Assembly: GCA_959599915.1 (NCBI GenBank)
Contig: CAUGJE010000001.1
Span: forward strand, 1-64,000
Direction: 5' to 3'
Source of the DNA: an uncultured Collinsella sp.
GTDB taxonomy: Bacteria; Actinomycetota; Coriobacteriia; Coriobacteriales; Coriobacteriaceae
DNA: 64,000 bases
Position numbers and translations under genes: made by a program. The notes under the pieces were generated by a model. It was not told the origin of the DNA. It searched no databases and saw only the letters and a program-made list of their open reading frames with translations. This document shows positions 23,869 to 32,509 of the stretch, one piece after another. Positions within the stretch are counted from its first letter, which is position 1. Each line of letters begins with the position of its first letter.

Positions 23869-26095
23869 ACTCGCTTGGGGCAACGTCCGCCGCGCCGGCC
23901 GCGATTACCTTGTCTACTTGCTGACGCTCACCCTGGGCGTCACGGTCTTCTATGCCTTCAATACCGTCTCGATGCAGGTCGACATTGCCGGCATCAAGGA
24001 GGAGGGACTGTCCGAGCTCATGGGCAGCATGCTCGGCTACCTGACGTACTTTTTGGCCGGCGTCATGGCCTTTTTGATGGTGTATGCCAACAACTTCATT
24101 ATGAAACGCCGCAAAAAGGAGTTCGGCCTGTACCAGGTGCTCGGCATGCGCCGCGGGCGCGTCGCCACGATCATGGCGCTCGAGACCGTATTTGTTTCGG
24201 TCGGCGCGTTTGTCGCCGGCATTGTGCTGGGCGTGGGGCTCTCCCAGCTCATGACATTCTTTACCGCTTCGCTCTTTAAGACGCAGATCGCCGATTTTCA
24301 CTTCTTCTTCTCGGTGCATGCGTTCAATCTGACCCTTGCCTGCATGCTCGTGATGTTTGTGCTCACGCTACTGCTGAACCTTCGCGCCGTGCGTCGCACC
24401 AGGCTCATTGAGCTCATGGGTGCCGAGCGTCGCAACGAGAGCATCAAGACGCGCAACCCCTGGATCGCGATTGCCATCTTTGCCGTGGGCGTGGCGCTTG
24501 TGGGCGTGGCCTATTACCGTCTGCTGCGCGACGGGTTCCCGCTCACCGCGACCGATACCAAGCTGCAGGAGGCCATGAACCAGTTTGGTATCACCACGGC
24601 CATGGTTACAGTGGGTACCTTTGCGCTGTTCTGGGGACTCTCGGGCATGCTCATCAAGCTGCTGCAGAGCCTGCGCGGCGTGTACTGGCGCGGCCTCAAC
24701 ATGTTTACCGTGCGCCAGCTTGCGGCCAAGGTCAACACGGTGTGCTTTTCGATGGGCGTCATCGCGATGATTCTGTTTTTGGCCATTACCTCGGTGACCT
24801 GCGGTATGTCGATTGCCAACGTGATGAACGAAAACCTGGAGCGCTATAACCCTGTTGACGTGTCTCAGACGTATGTCTATTACACGCCCGAAACGCTCGA
24901 CTACTACAAGGAGTATGTCAATCCGTCTGAGGCCGATCGCATGGTGCTGGCCGATGCAACGGTCGATTTGTACGCTGCATGGCATGGCGATCGTAAAGAT
25001 CCCGATAACGTTGCAGACGGTATTAAGGGCAAGTCGGCGGACAACAACGACGAGACCGGCAAGAAGGTCAATATCGCCGATGTTGCCGGTGAACATGTGC
25101 AGATCGATTCGTATCTGAGTTACCCGCTTGGCGGCTCGGGCCCCTCGGTGGTGGCGGGTGAGATGTGCAAGGCCATGGGCGAAAAGCTTCCCAAGGCGCT
25201 TGAGGGAAGCAACGCCGATGCGATGGGTCTGTTTGTGACGCAGGCGAGCCAGTACAACAAATTGCGCCAGATGATGGGCGAGGAGCCGGTGAGCATTGGC
25301 CGGGACCAGTACTTGCTTACGTGTGATATGGGCGGTGAGCTGGGCGACCTGTACACCAAATACATGGCCGGCGGCCATGCCCTCACCTTGGGCGGGCATG
25401 AGCTCAAGCCCGCAACCGATAAGTCGGACGAGGACACGGCGGCCATCGCCAACTCGGCGATGGGCAGCAATCCCGGTACCGTGGTCGTAGCCGATGAACT
25501 GCTGTCCCAGCTTAACCTGCAGCCGTATTCCAGTAATCTGCTCGTTAACTACAAACAGGGGATGGATACGACCGAGGCAGACGAGAGCATTAAATACACC
25601 TTGCTCGACAATCTGCTCGTTGACGGCAAGGAGCCGGGGTCGTGGGGAGTCTTCATCACGCGTTCCGAGATGTACACGCAAGCAGCGCAGATGAACGGCA
25701 TGATTAGCTATCTGGCCATCTACATTGGCTTTGTACTGGTCGTTGCGTGCGCGGCAATCCTATCGATCCAGCAGCTCTCCAATGTGGCCGACGGCAGCCG
25801 CAGCTATCGTGTGCTGGCACAGATCGGCTGTGACGACCGCCAGATTCGCCATTCGGTGATGGCGCAGCAAGCGGTATTCTTTCTGTTCCCGCTGGCAGTG
25901 GGCCTGGCGCACTCCTTTGTGGCGCTCAAGGTGATCATCGAGCTGGTGAGCGTATTCGGCGATATGAGCATCGGCGGCACCGTGGGCCTCACCTGCGCGA
26001 TTTTCCTGGCGGCCTATGGTGGCTACTTCCTGGTAACGTACCTCATGAGCGCCGGCATGGTACAAGCTGCCATCGCCACCCGCTACAGCGAGTAA
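23858..26095 (+). CDS. FtsX-like ABC permease (BceB type)
   Basis: A 745-residue membrane protein with an N-terminal TM1 at about residues 17-37, TM2-4 to about residue 185, further segments around 210-310, a large extracytoplasmic region of roughly 300 residues (about 325-615), and three C-terminal TMs with an FtsX domain. This 10-TM plan with a big external domain between TM7 and TM8 is that of BceB-type transporters for bacitracin or lantibiotics. ATG 23858 overlaps the ATPase stop (ATGCTCTGTAA). Substrate unknown. Confidence 0.88.
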   Translation: MLCKLAWGNVRRAGRDYLVYLLTLTLGVTVFYAFNTVSMQVDIAGIKEEGLSELMGSMLGYLTYFLAGVMAFLMVYANNFIMKRRKKEFGLYQVLGMRRGRVATIMALETVFVSVGAFVAGIVLGVGLSQLMTFFTASLFKTQIADFHFFFSVHAFNLTLACMLVMFVLTLLLNLRAVRRTRLIELMGAERRNESIKTRNPWIAIAIFAVGVALVGVAYYRLLRDGFPLTATDTKLQEAMNQFGITTAMVTVGTFALFWGLSGMLIKLLQSLRGVYWRGLNMFTVRQLAAKVNTVCFSMGVIAMILFLAITSVTCGMSIANVMNENLERYNPVDVSQTYVYYTPETLDYYKEYVNPSEADRMVLADATVDLYAAWHGDRKDPDNVADGIKGKSADNNDETGKKVNIADVAGEHVQIDSYLSYPLGGSGPSVVAGEMCKAMGEKLPKALEGSNADAMGLFVTQASQYNKLRQMMGEEPVSIGRDQYLLTCDMGGELGDLYTKYMAGGHALTLGGHELKPATDKSDEDTAAIANSAMGSNPGTVVVADELLSQLNLQPYSSNLLVNYKQGMDTTEADESIKYTLLDNLLVDGKEPGSWGVFITRSEMYTQAAQMNGMISYLAIYIGFVLVVACAAILSIQQLSNVADGSRSYRVLAQIGCDDRQIRHSVMAQQAVFFLFPLAVGLAHSFVALKVIIELVSVFGDMSIGGTVGLTCAIFLAAYGGYFLVTYLMSAGMVQAAIATRYSE

Positions 26096-26111
26096 CAAGC
26101 GGCAAAACCGC

Positions 26112-26425
26112 CGCAAAACCAGAGCGAACGATCGCCGCGAAGGGAGCTGGGCTCCTTTCGCGGCGGTATTTTGCGTATCTAGAGCATCTCAGATGCAAGT
26201 GAGTAGGCTTTTTTGGATCTGCCGAGCACATCGCGGCAAGTGCTCAATAAAATCGCAGGTCAGGGCTGTGGCGTTTTGAGGTGTGCTCGGCATCCCGCCA
26301 AAAGACTACTCACTTGGTTTTACTGCTAGAAAACCGCCGCGAGGGAAAGTAGCTCCCTCGCGGCGGTTTTTTGCGTTTACCCAGATAAAACCTGCCAAAA
26401 TAAACCTGTCCCTTTTTGGCAGGTT
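26112..26425. repeat. Duplicated structured intergenic element, copy 1
   Basis: The element runs from a terminator stem (26133-26147 / 26151-26165) through a nested inverted repeat to a second GCCGCGAGGGA stem (26332-26368) and a tail AAACCTGCC...GGCAGGTT. The nested repeat pairs CAAGTGAGTAG (26196-26206) with CTACTCACTTG (26306-26316), and GCCGAGCACA (26221-26230) with TGTGCTCGGC (26282-26291). A second copy with the same order lies at 40126-40414; its tail alone recurs inverted at 42607-42660. Mobile element or conserved RNA; no protein is encoded. Confidence 0.7.
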
Positions 26426-27389
26426 ATCGCTTCCAAAAGTGGAGGATGAGCGTCGTGCGGTTTTGCTGTTCGGTTTTGACCAGGATGTTGTGGATGTGGG
26501 TCTTGACGGTGCCCACGGCAAGGAATAGCTCGTCAGCGATCTCTTGGTTCGATTTGCCCAGTACGACCAGACGCATAACTTCGGTCTCACGGTTGGAGAG
26601 CTTGTAGGCGTTGCGATAGAAGGGCATCTGCTCTTCGATGTGTCGATCAAGATCGCTGACGTTCTTTTCCTCGGGCGCCTCCTGCATGCGGATTGAAAGC
26701 ACGTGGTAGGAGTAGATGATCAGCAGAATCGCAAAGTAGCACGCAAAGATATTCTCGCTAAAGTTGCGCTCGGACAGGTACAGCTGCAGCCAAGAGGGTG
26801 CCAGGCTCATGGGAACAACAAGGATGTTGTAGAAATCCTCGGCAACGATGCACCCGACCAGAATGGCGCCGATAATGAGGTGCTTTCGTTGATTGTTGAC
26901 GCGCGCCTTAAGCTCGACCTGCGTGCTTTTATGCGCCGTCCAAAAGATATATAGTCCCACAAATACAAGGAATACCTGACGCATCGTGTAGTAGAGCCAT
27001 TGATGCATGGGGCCGTAGGGGACAGCGACAATGATCAGCAGCTCGCTCAGGAAGAACGTTGCGACGGGAATAACAAACTGCTTTTTTGAATGTTTGTCGA
27101 GCAAGTCCATGGCAATGAGCCAGATAAAAGCTTGTGAAGCGGTCGCCACAAGGGTCCGCAACACAGGCATGGTAATTGAGTAATAGTCGCGGGCTGGAAA
27201 ACTCTGGTTTTGCAACGTGTATTCAAAAAAGAAGATCTCGGTCATCTCGATGGCATAGCAAATAAATACGCCGCTGCCATAGATAAAGAAGCGTCGACGA
27301 GACGAGGCATAGGCGGCAAGCGAAAGCACTGCCGTCACAATACAGATCACGAGTATCGCTAGGGTATAGAAGAACATCAGGGTGTTCAT
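26424..27389 (-). CDS. Membrane-bound LuxR-family regulator (AguR-like)
   Basis: A 321-residue one-component regulator. The N-terminal two-thirds hold about seven hydrophobic helices (starting FFYTLAILVICIVTAVLSLAA, ending FACYFAILLIIYSYHVL). After a linker, the C-terminal 65 residues are a LuxR HTH: LSNRETEVMRLVVLGKSNQEI, then VGTVKTHIHNILVKT. In Lactococcus and Enterococcus the agmatine operon is activated by AguR, a transmembrane LuxR protein in the same position before aguB, so agmatine sensing is likely. I start at 27389, which aligns with the paralogue at 34276; an ATG five codons earlier is possible. It is divergent from aguB. Confidence 0.85.
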   Translation of the reverse strand: MNTLMFFYTLAILVICIVTAVLSLAAYASSRRRFFIYGSGVFICYAIEMTEIFFFEYTLQNQSFPARDYYSITMPVLRTLVATASQAFIWLIAMDLLDKHSKKQFVIPVATFFLSELLIIVAVPYGPMHQWLYYTMRQVFLVFVGLYIFWTAHKSTQVELKARVNNQRKHLIIGAILVGCIVAEDFYNILVVPMSLAPSWLQLYLSERNFSENIFACYFAILLIIYSYHVLSIRMQEAPEEKNVSDLDRHIEEQMPFYRNAYKLSNRETEVMRLVVLGKSNQEIADELFLAVGTVKTHIHNILVKTEQQNRTTLILHFWKR

Positions 27390-27506
27390 CTGCCACCGTC
27401 CCATCTCATTTCATCTATGGCCGAGCCCTGTATACCTTGTGGGATATAGACGTCTCAACCCTTCGTTCCATTGCGGATTAGGCGCCGAGATACAGCATAG
27501 CCGTAT

Positions 27507-27518
27507 ACCGTTCGCGGT
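27507..27518. promoter_or_regulatory. ACCGTNNACGGT-like palindrome in the aguR/aguB gap
   Basis: ACCGTTCGCGGT, one mismatch from the recurrent motif. A second copy, TCCGTGAACGGT, lies at 27585-27596, 78 bp closer to aguB. Confidence 0.45.
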
Positions 27519-27525
27519 TCTAGGT

Positions 27526-27561
27526 AGTAAACCCCCTGCAAGCTTGCTACCTGCGGGTTTA
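27526..27561. promoter_or_regulatory. Putative AguR box upstream of aguB
   Basis: TAAACCCCCTGCA (27526-27538) and TACCTGCGGGTTTA (27548-27561) form an inverted repeat. The reverse complement of the second arm, TAAACCCGCAGGTA, matches TAAACCTGCAGGTA at 35351-35364 before the amidohydrolase in 13 of 14 bases. The shared box suggests a common LuxR-type regulator for both units. Confidence 0.5.
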
Positions 27562-27584
27562 TATTGGTTTAGAGGGGGTGTAAC

Positions 27585-27596
27585 TCCGTGAACGGT
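27585..27596. promoter_or_regulatory. ACCGTNNACGGT-like palindrome before aguB
   Basis: TCCGTGAACGGT, one mismatch from the consensus, 122 bp before the aguB ATG. Confidence 0.45.
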
Positions 27597-27718
27597 CTTT
27601 AATCCCGAATAAACTAGGTAAAAATTGCATACGGGTGAATGATGGTCTTGTCAACACGAGGCGTGATGTTCGAGCGCCTCATAGCAATAGTCGGCACGAC
27701 CGGCGGAAAGGAATCGAC

Positions 27719-28792
27719 ATGGCGCTGCCTAAGGATTTCATCGACACCAACGACTTCACCAAAGAGCAGATCCTGGCTATCGAGGATCTTGGCCTGGCAA
27801 TGAAGAAGGCCATCAAGGTTGACGGTTATTATCCGCACCTGCTCCGCAACCAGAGCCTTGGCATGATCTTCCAGCAGGTTTCCACCCGCACCCGTCTTTC
27901 CTTCGAGACCGCCATGTGCGACCTCGGCGGCCATGCTCAGTTCTATGGCCCTGGCACCATTCAGCTCGGTGGCCACGAGTCCCTGGGCGACACCGCTCGC
28001 GTCATGGGCGACCTGCTCGACATCATGATGGCTCGCGTTGACCGTCACAAGGACGTCGTCGGCCTCGCCGAGGGCTCCGCTGTGCCCGTCATCAACGGCA
28101 TGTCCGAGTTCAACCATCCCACGCAGGAGATGGGCGACCTCATGACCATGCTCGAGAACCTCCCCGAGGGCAAGAAGATCGAGGACTGCACCCTGGCCTT
28201 CATCGGTGACGCCACCCAGGTCTGCGTCTCCCTCATGTTCATCGCTTCCAAGGTCGGCATGAAGTTTGTCCAGTTTGGACCTAAGGGCCACCAGATCCCC
28301 GACGGCGGCCTACACGTTGGCACCGTCGAGGAGCGCGCCGAGTTCGGCAAGCAGATGATGGCCATCGCCGAGGAGAACTGCAAGGTCTCCGGCGGCTCTG
28401 TCGTCATCTCCGACGACATCGAGTGCATCAAGGGCGCCGACTTCATCTACACCGACGTGTGGTATGGCCTGTACGACGAGGAGGTCTCGGGCGAGAACTA
28501 CATGGACGTGTTCTATCCCAAGTATCAGGTCACCATGGACATGATGAACTTCGCCGGCCCCAACTCCAAGTTCATGCACTGCCTGCCGGCCACCCGCAAC
28601 GAGGAGGTCGTCGACGAGGTCATGGACGATCCCGAGCGCTCCCTGTGCTGGGTCGAGGCCGAGAACCGCAAGCACTCCATCCGTGCTCTCCTTGCCGCCC
28701 TGGGCAAGCGCACCCCGCTCAACGACGAGGGTGTCGAGTACTCCGCCAAGGCTGAGCTCCACGCCGCTCTCGAGGCTCTCGAGCAGCTCTAA
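27719..28792 (+). CDS. aguB: Putrescine carbamoyltransferase
   Basis: Converts carbamoylputrescine and phosphate to putrescine and carbamoyl phosphate. The 357-residue protein has the carbamoyl-phosphate site STRTR at residues 55-59, HPTQE in the middle, and HCLPATRNEEV near the end; the last differs from the ornithine enzyme (HCLPAFHD) and equals the putrescine type. YTDVWYGLYDEE and FYPKYQV also follow enterococcal AguB. The C-terminal extension after KRTPLND corresponds to the helix that closes the trimer in this family. ATG 27719 follows AAAGGA. Next come the antiporter and aguA. Confidence 0.95.
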   Translation: MALPKDFIDTNDFTKEQILAIEDLGLAMKKAIKVDGYYPHLLRNQSLGMIFQQVSTRTRLSFETAMCDLGGHAQFYGPGTIQLGGHESLGDTARVMGDLLDIMMARVDRHKDVVGLAEGSAVPVINGMSEFNHPTQEMGDLMTMLENLPEGKKIEDCTLAFIGDATQVCVSLMFIASKVGMKFVQFGPKGHQIPDGGLHVGTVEERAEFGKQMMAIAEENCKVSGGSVVISDDIECIKGADFIYTDVWYGLYDEEVSGENYMDVFYPKYQVTMDMMNFAGPNSKFMHCLPATRNEEVVDEVMDDPERSLCWVEAENRKHSIRALLAALGKRTPLNDEGVEYSAKAELHAALEALEQL

Positions 28793-28818
28793 GCCTCAAG
28801 GCTTCTAAAAGCACGTTT

Positions 28819-28851
28819 GCGGGCGGCGGATGCTCGTCTCCTGTCGCCCGC
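28819..28851 (+). promoter_or_regulatory. Intercistronic hairpin between aguB and aguD
   Basis: GCGGGCG / CGCCCGC stem with a 19-base loop and no T-run, so probably a stability or attenuation element. Confidence 0.45.
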
Positions 28852-28925
28852 TCACCGAGGCCCAAGCAATTGCCTTAATACCTTAGGGCCTCGGATCTGT
28901 CCAAGACTGAGCGAAGGAGCTCATC

Positions 28926-30365
28926 ATGAGCGACGGAAAGAAAAAGCTTTCCTTCTTGACGGTCATTTCGACCATCATCTGCGTCGTCTTCGTTTGCGAG
29001 GCCGCCGCTCCTGCTGCTGCCATTGGCAACCAGCAGTTCTTCTGGTGGATCTTCCTGATCCTGACCTTCCTGCTTCCCTACGGCATGGTTGTCGCCGAGC
29101 TCGGTACCACCTATGACGGCGAGGGCGGCATTTACGACTGGGTACGCGATGGCCTGGGCGACAAATGGGGCGCCCGCATCTCGTACTACTACTGGGTCAA
29201 CTACCCGCTGTGGATCGCCTCGCTGGCTACCATGTTCCCCGACATTTTGGGCATGGTCTTTGGCGTCGAGTTCAACTTGATCGCCAAGATGGGTATCGAT
29301 CTTGCCTTTGTGTGGATCGTCTACCTCATGGGCCGCTCCGAGGCGGCCGACTCCGAGTGGGTCCTTAACGGTGGCGCCATCATCAAGGTCGCCGTCGCCG
29401 TTATCGTTGGCGCTTTGGGCATTTGGTATGCCATGGAGAACGGTTTTGCGAACGACATGTCCGCTGCCACCTTCCTGCCCGAGCTCACCAACACCAACGC
29501 TCTCGGCTACCTGTCGATCATCATCTTTAACTTCATGGGCTTCGAGGTCATCTGCACCATGACCGACGACATGGCCGATCCCGCTCGCGATATCCCCAAG
29601 GCTATCATCGTCGGTGGCCTGTCCATCGCCGTGATCTACCTGTTCGCTGGCTTTGGCATCGGTGCTGCTGTGCCGGCCGATTCCATCGACCCCGACTATG
29701 GCATGATTGTCGCAGTCCAGACCATGGTGGGCGACTCCATGATCTTCAAGGTCATCTGCATCGCCTTCCTGATCACCCTGTTCGCCAACATGGCCGCCTG
29801 GTCCTTCGGCGTCAACTCCGTCGCCCGCTACGCTGCCGAGCACGGCAACATGCCCAAGGTCTTCGCCTCGATGATCTCTGATGACGACATGCCCAACGGC
29901 GCCAACCTGGTCAACGCCATCGTTGCCTCCCTGGTGCTGTGCCTGCAGCTCGTACCCATCGACGCCATCTCCAACGGTGTCTTCTGGATGCTCTTCGGCA
30001 CCTCCGTCGTCTTCCTGCTGCTGACCTACATCCCGATGTTCCCGGCGTTCCTCAACCTTCGCAAGAACGACCCCAACCGCGAGCGTATCTTCACGTTCCC
30101 GTTTAAGGGCGCCATGATGAAGGTCATGCTGGCCATCCCTTGCATCGAGCTGATCCTGGCCATCGTTGCAACGCTGGTGCCGCTCTCTGCCGCTGAAATT
30201 GGCGACAAGCTCCCGATGATCGTTATCTTCATCGTGCTTCTGCTCATCGGCGAGGTTGTCCGCGTCGTCAGCGCCAAGGGCCGCGAGACCGAGTACAAGG
30301 GCCTCACTTCCGAGCTGGCAGCTCAGCGTCTCGCTGAGGAGGCCGCCGAGGCCGAGGAGAACTAG
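28926..30365 (+). CDS. aguD: Agmatine/putrescine antiporter, APC superfamily
   Basis: A 479-residue amino-acid/polyamine permease with about twelve TM segments; first VISTIICVVFVCEAAAPAAA at residues 14-33, and charged loops such as GTTYDGEGGIYDWVRDGLGD after TM2 and TDDMADPARDIPKAI after TM6. In AgDI operons AguD exchanges external agmatine for internal putrescine. The SD AAGGAG is clear. It lies between aguB and aguA as in lactic acid bacteria and has a paralogue at 32510. The substrate follows from context, not from residues I can identify. Confidence 0.88.
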   Translation: MSDGKKKLSFLTVISTIICVVFVCEAAAPAAAIGNQQFFWWIFLILTFLLPYGMVVAELGTTYDGEGGIYDWVRDGLGDKWGARISYYYWVNYPLWIASLATMFPDILGMVFGVEFNLIAKMGIDLAFVWIVYLMGRSEAADSEWVLNGGAIIKVAVAVIVGALGIWYAMENGFANDMSAATFLPELTNTNALGYLSIIIFNFMGFEVICTMTDDMADPARDIPKAIIVGGLSIAVIYLFAGFGIGAAVPADSIDPDYGMIVAVQTMVGDSMIFKVICIAFLITLFANMAAWSFGVNSVARYAAEHGNMPKVFASMISDDDMPNGANLVNAIVASLVLCLQLVPIDAISNGVFWMLFGTSVVFLLLTYIPMFPAFLNLRKNDPNRERIFTFPFKGAMMKVMLAIPCIELILAIVATLVPLSAAEIGDKLPMIVIFIVLLLIGEVVRVVSAKGRETEYKGLTSELAAQRLAEEAAEAEEN

Positions 30366-30496
30366 AGCACCCGGTTCTGGGGCTCCAACCCTCCTCGCGT
30401 ACCAACGTGCGCTTCGTCGGGCTTGTCGCTCCCGACTCCGGGCACTCTAGCCTCTTCGGAGACGTGCCCAAGCGACAGGTTTGCTAACCATTCCCC

Positions 30497-30539
30497 GGGG
30501 TGGGTGTGAGCGATAGCTCCGGTAACCACCGCCCACCCC
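30497..30539 (+). promoter_or_regulatory. Hairpin downstream of aguD
   Basis: GGGGTGGG / CCCACCCC enclosing a GAGC-GCTC inner pair. No T-run. First part of a 367-bp structured gap without genes. Confidence 0.4.
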
Positions 30540-30593
30540 AATCTCTCTTCCGTATCCTTCGTGCGTTTTGTCTCCGCGCACTTGGTTACGTCG

Positions 30594-30709
30594 TCGCTTG
30601 CCGGTGCGATTCCGTGAAAACCGGCGTCGGGCGCCCCGACCTTTGCCGAGGAACGGGCGCCTACCATCTCTTGGTTTTAGGCTGCGGGCAACCCGCCCGC
30701 GGCAAGCGA
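30594..30709 (+). promoter_or_regulatory. Multibranched leader immediately before aguA
   Basis: A closing stem TCGCTTG (30594-30600) / CAAGCGA (30703-30709) encloses three hairpins: CCGGT / ACCGG (30601-30605, 30620-30624), GGCGCCC / GGGCGCC (30630-30636, 30655-30661), and GCGGG / CCCGC (30684-30688, 30692-30696). The structure ends 13 bases before the GGAGGAA SD of aguA. The layout is riboswitch-like, but it matches no class I can name. Hand-folded. Confidence 0.4.
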
Positions 30710-30732
30710 TCGTTCGATTTGGAGGAAATCTT

Positions 30733-31938
30733 ATGCGTACGATCACCGAGTCCGAGTCCACCCCCAAGGCCGACGGCTTCTTTATGCCCGCTGAGTTCGC
30801 CCCGCAGGATCGCGTGTGGATGGGTTGGCCCCACCGCACCGACACCTGGGCCCACGGCGCCAAGCCGGCTCAGAAGCAGTATGCCGCCATCGCCCGCGCC
30901 ATCGCCGAGTTCACCCCGGTTACCATGTGCGCCAACCAGGTCGACTATGCCAACTGCAAGGCCGTCTTCGAGGAGGACGAGAACGTCACCGTCATCGAGA
31001 TGACCACCGACGACGCCTGGTTCCGCGACACCGCCGCCACCTACGTCATCAACGGCAAGGGCGAGAAGCGCGCCAACCACTGGCACTTCAACGCTTACGG
31101 TGGCCTTGTGGATGGCCTCTATTTCCCGTGGGACAAGGACGAGCAGATCGCCCTTAAGATGGCTGAGCTCTCCGGCTGCCGTCGCTATCGTCCCGATGAC
31201 ATGATCCTCGAGGGCGGCTCCATCACCGTCGACGGCGAGGGCACCCTTGTCGTGACCGACCAGTGCCTGCTTTCCCCGGGCCGCACCTGCTCTGCGGTTC
31301 TGGAGGAGGAAGAGGATCCCGAGTCCATCTGGCCCAAGTTCCACAAGAAGTTTGAGCCCTGGAGCGAGGAGCTTCGCGCCTATATGGACGAGCACCTCAA
31401 GGATTACCTGGGTGTCGAGAAGGTCATCTGGGTCAAGGAGGGCATCGACCCCGAGGAGACCAACGGCCACATCGATGACGTCGCCACGTTCATCGCTCCG
31501 GGCGTCATGGCCTGCATCTGGACCGACGATCCCGAGTATCCGTTCTACGAGCAGTGCCACGCTGCCTACGAGACCCTCTCCAACGCCGTTGACGCTAAGG
31601 GCCGCAAGATGAAGGTCTACAAGCTCTGCATGCCCGTGAACCCGCTGTTCATGGACCAGGCTTCCTGCGACACCATCGACGCCGACGAGAACGCCGAGCC
31701 GCGCGTCCCCGACGAGCCGCTGATCGCCTCTTACATGAACTACCTGGTCACCAACCACGGCGTTATCGTCCCGCAGTACGGCGACGAGAACGACCAGCTG
31801 GCCGTCGACACGCTCCAGAAGATCTACGACGAGGTCTGGGGCGAGGGCGTCTACAAGTGCGTCGGCGTCCAGTCCGAGCAGGTCGTCTTCGGTGGCGGCA
31901 ACATCCACTGCATTACCCAGCAGGAGCCCTCGGCGTAA
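30733..31938 (+). CDS. aguA: Agmatine deiminase
   Basis: Hydrolyses agmatine to N-carbamoylputrescine and ammonia. The 401-residue guanidino-modifying enzyme shows WMGWPHR near residue 35, DDAWFRDTA with the substrate Asp, a central EGGSI, NGHIDDVATF with the catalytic His, and the nucleophile Cys393 in GGGNIHCITQQEP. The bacterial family is about 365 residues; this one has a longer mid-section near YMDEHLKDYLGVEK. ATG 30733 follows GGAGGAA. The gene is preceded by a folded leader and followed by another antiporter. It supplies AguB with carbamoylputrescine. Confidence 0.96.
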   Translation: MRTITESESTPKADGFFMPAEFAPQDRVWMGWPHRTDTWAHGAKPAQKQYAAIARAIAEFTPVTMCANQVDYANCKAVFEEDENVTVIEMTTDDAWFRDTAATYVINGKGEKRANHWHFNAYGGLVDGLYFPWDKDEQIALKMAELSGCRRYRPDDMILEGGSITVDGEGTLVVTDQCLLSPGRTCSAVLEEEEDPESIWPKFHKKFEPWSEELRAYMDEHLKDYLGVEKVIWVKEGIDPEETNGHIDDVATFIAPGVMACIWTDDPEYPFYEQCHAAYETLSNAVDAKGRKMKVYKLCMPVNPLFMDQASCDTIDADENAEPRVPDEPLIASYMNYLVTNHGVIVPQYGDENDQLAVDTLQKIYDEVWGEGVYKCVGVQSEQVVFGGGNIHCITQQEPSA

Positions 31939-32026
31939 CTCAGGCACGCCACCTTGGCGTTCACTCGTCGCTTACGTAGCGTCAGTACGCTACGCTCCTC
32001 GTTCGCGCCAATCTGGCGCACCTGAG
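31939..32026. repeat. Nested hairpin after aguA
   Basis: Outer arms 31939-31959 and 32006-32026 (CTCAGG..CGCCA..TGGCG) with an inner CGTAGCGT / ACGCTACG hairpin at 31975-31994. It has the nested architecture of the 19553 family, but the internal-loop bases differ, so membership is uncertain. It may terminate aguA. Confidence 0.5.
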
Positions 32027-32165
32027 CACGCCGAGTAAACGTCTGACTTTCCGAGCCGTGATGCTTCGGGAACCCAGCCGATCAATCGGACGGTCGGTGA
32101 ATCGGACCATCTCGGGGCATTGATGGTCGGTTTATTCGATGTCTTGGTCGGTTGGGTTTTTCTTT

Positions 32166-32205
32166 GGGCACTCCGTTGCCTCCACTTCGGAGTGCCCTTT
32201 TCTTT
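32166..32205 (+). terminator. Terminator downstream of aguA
   Basis: GGGCACTCCG / CGGAGTGCCC with a 12-base loop and TTTTCTTT tail. Confidence 0.85.
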
Positions 32206-32213
32206 GATTGAGT

Positions 32214-32282
32214 ACGCGTCTGGCCTGGGATTTTTTGCGGGTTAGGCCAATTGTTCGCTTGAATTTCCCAGGTCAGACGCGT
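32214..32282. repeat. 17-bp inverted repeat upstream of the second antiporter
   Basis: ACGCGTCTGGCCTGGGA (32214-32230) pairs with TCCCAGGTCAGACGCGT (32266-32282), with one G-U pair. The remaining gap to 32510 has no credible gene and probably carries the promoter. Confidence 0.5.
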
Positions 32283-32509
32283 CTTCAATTGCCGAAAGTT
32301 ATCGGTCGTGAACGCGGCCGTTTTGATCGGAGTATCTATGTACCAGCGTATCGTTATCTACACGCGCCTGTTCCGCGAGCGTTGGTCCAACAAATGCATC
32401 CTCTCCTCTCTCTGGGATGGCACCTGCACCGGTGACGCGGCCTGCAACCCTACCTTGGGCTGCGCCTTCGGTACAGATGCCATCCTTTTTGCTGTAGGGG
32501 GCGCGCGCC

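Noticed and set aside
27719..28792. Ornithine carbamoyltransferase (argF)
   Set aside because: The HCLPATRNEEV motif and neighbours aguA and aguD fit putrescine carbamoyltransferase; OTC has HCLPAFHD.
30594..30709. Cobalamin riboswitch before aguA
   Set aside because: Some GC-rich pieces look similar (GTGCGATTCC, GTGAAAACCGG), but the GCCACTG element and core order are missing.
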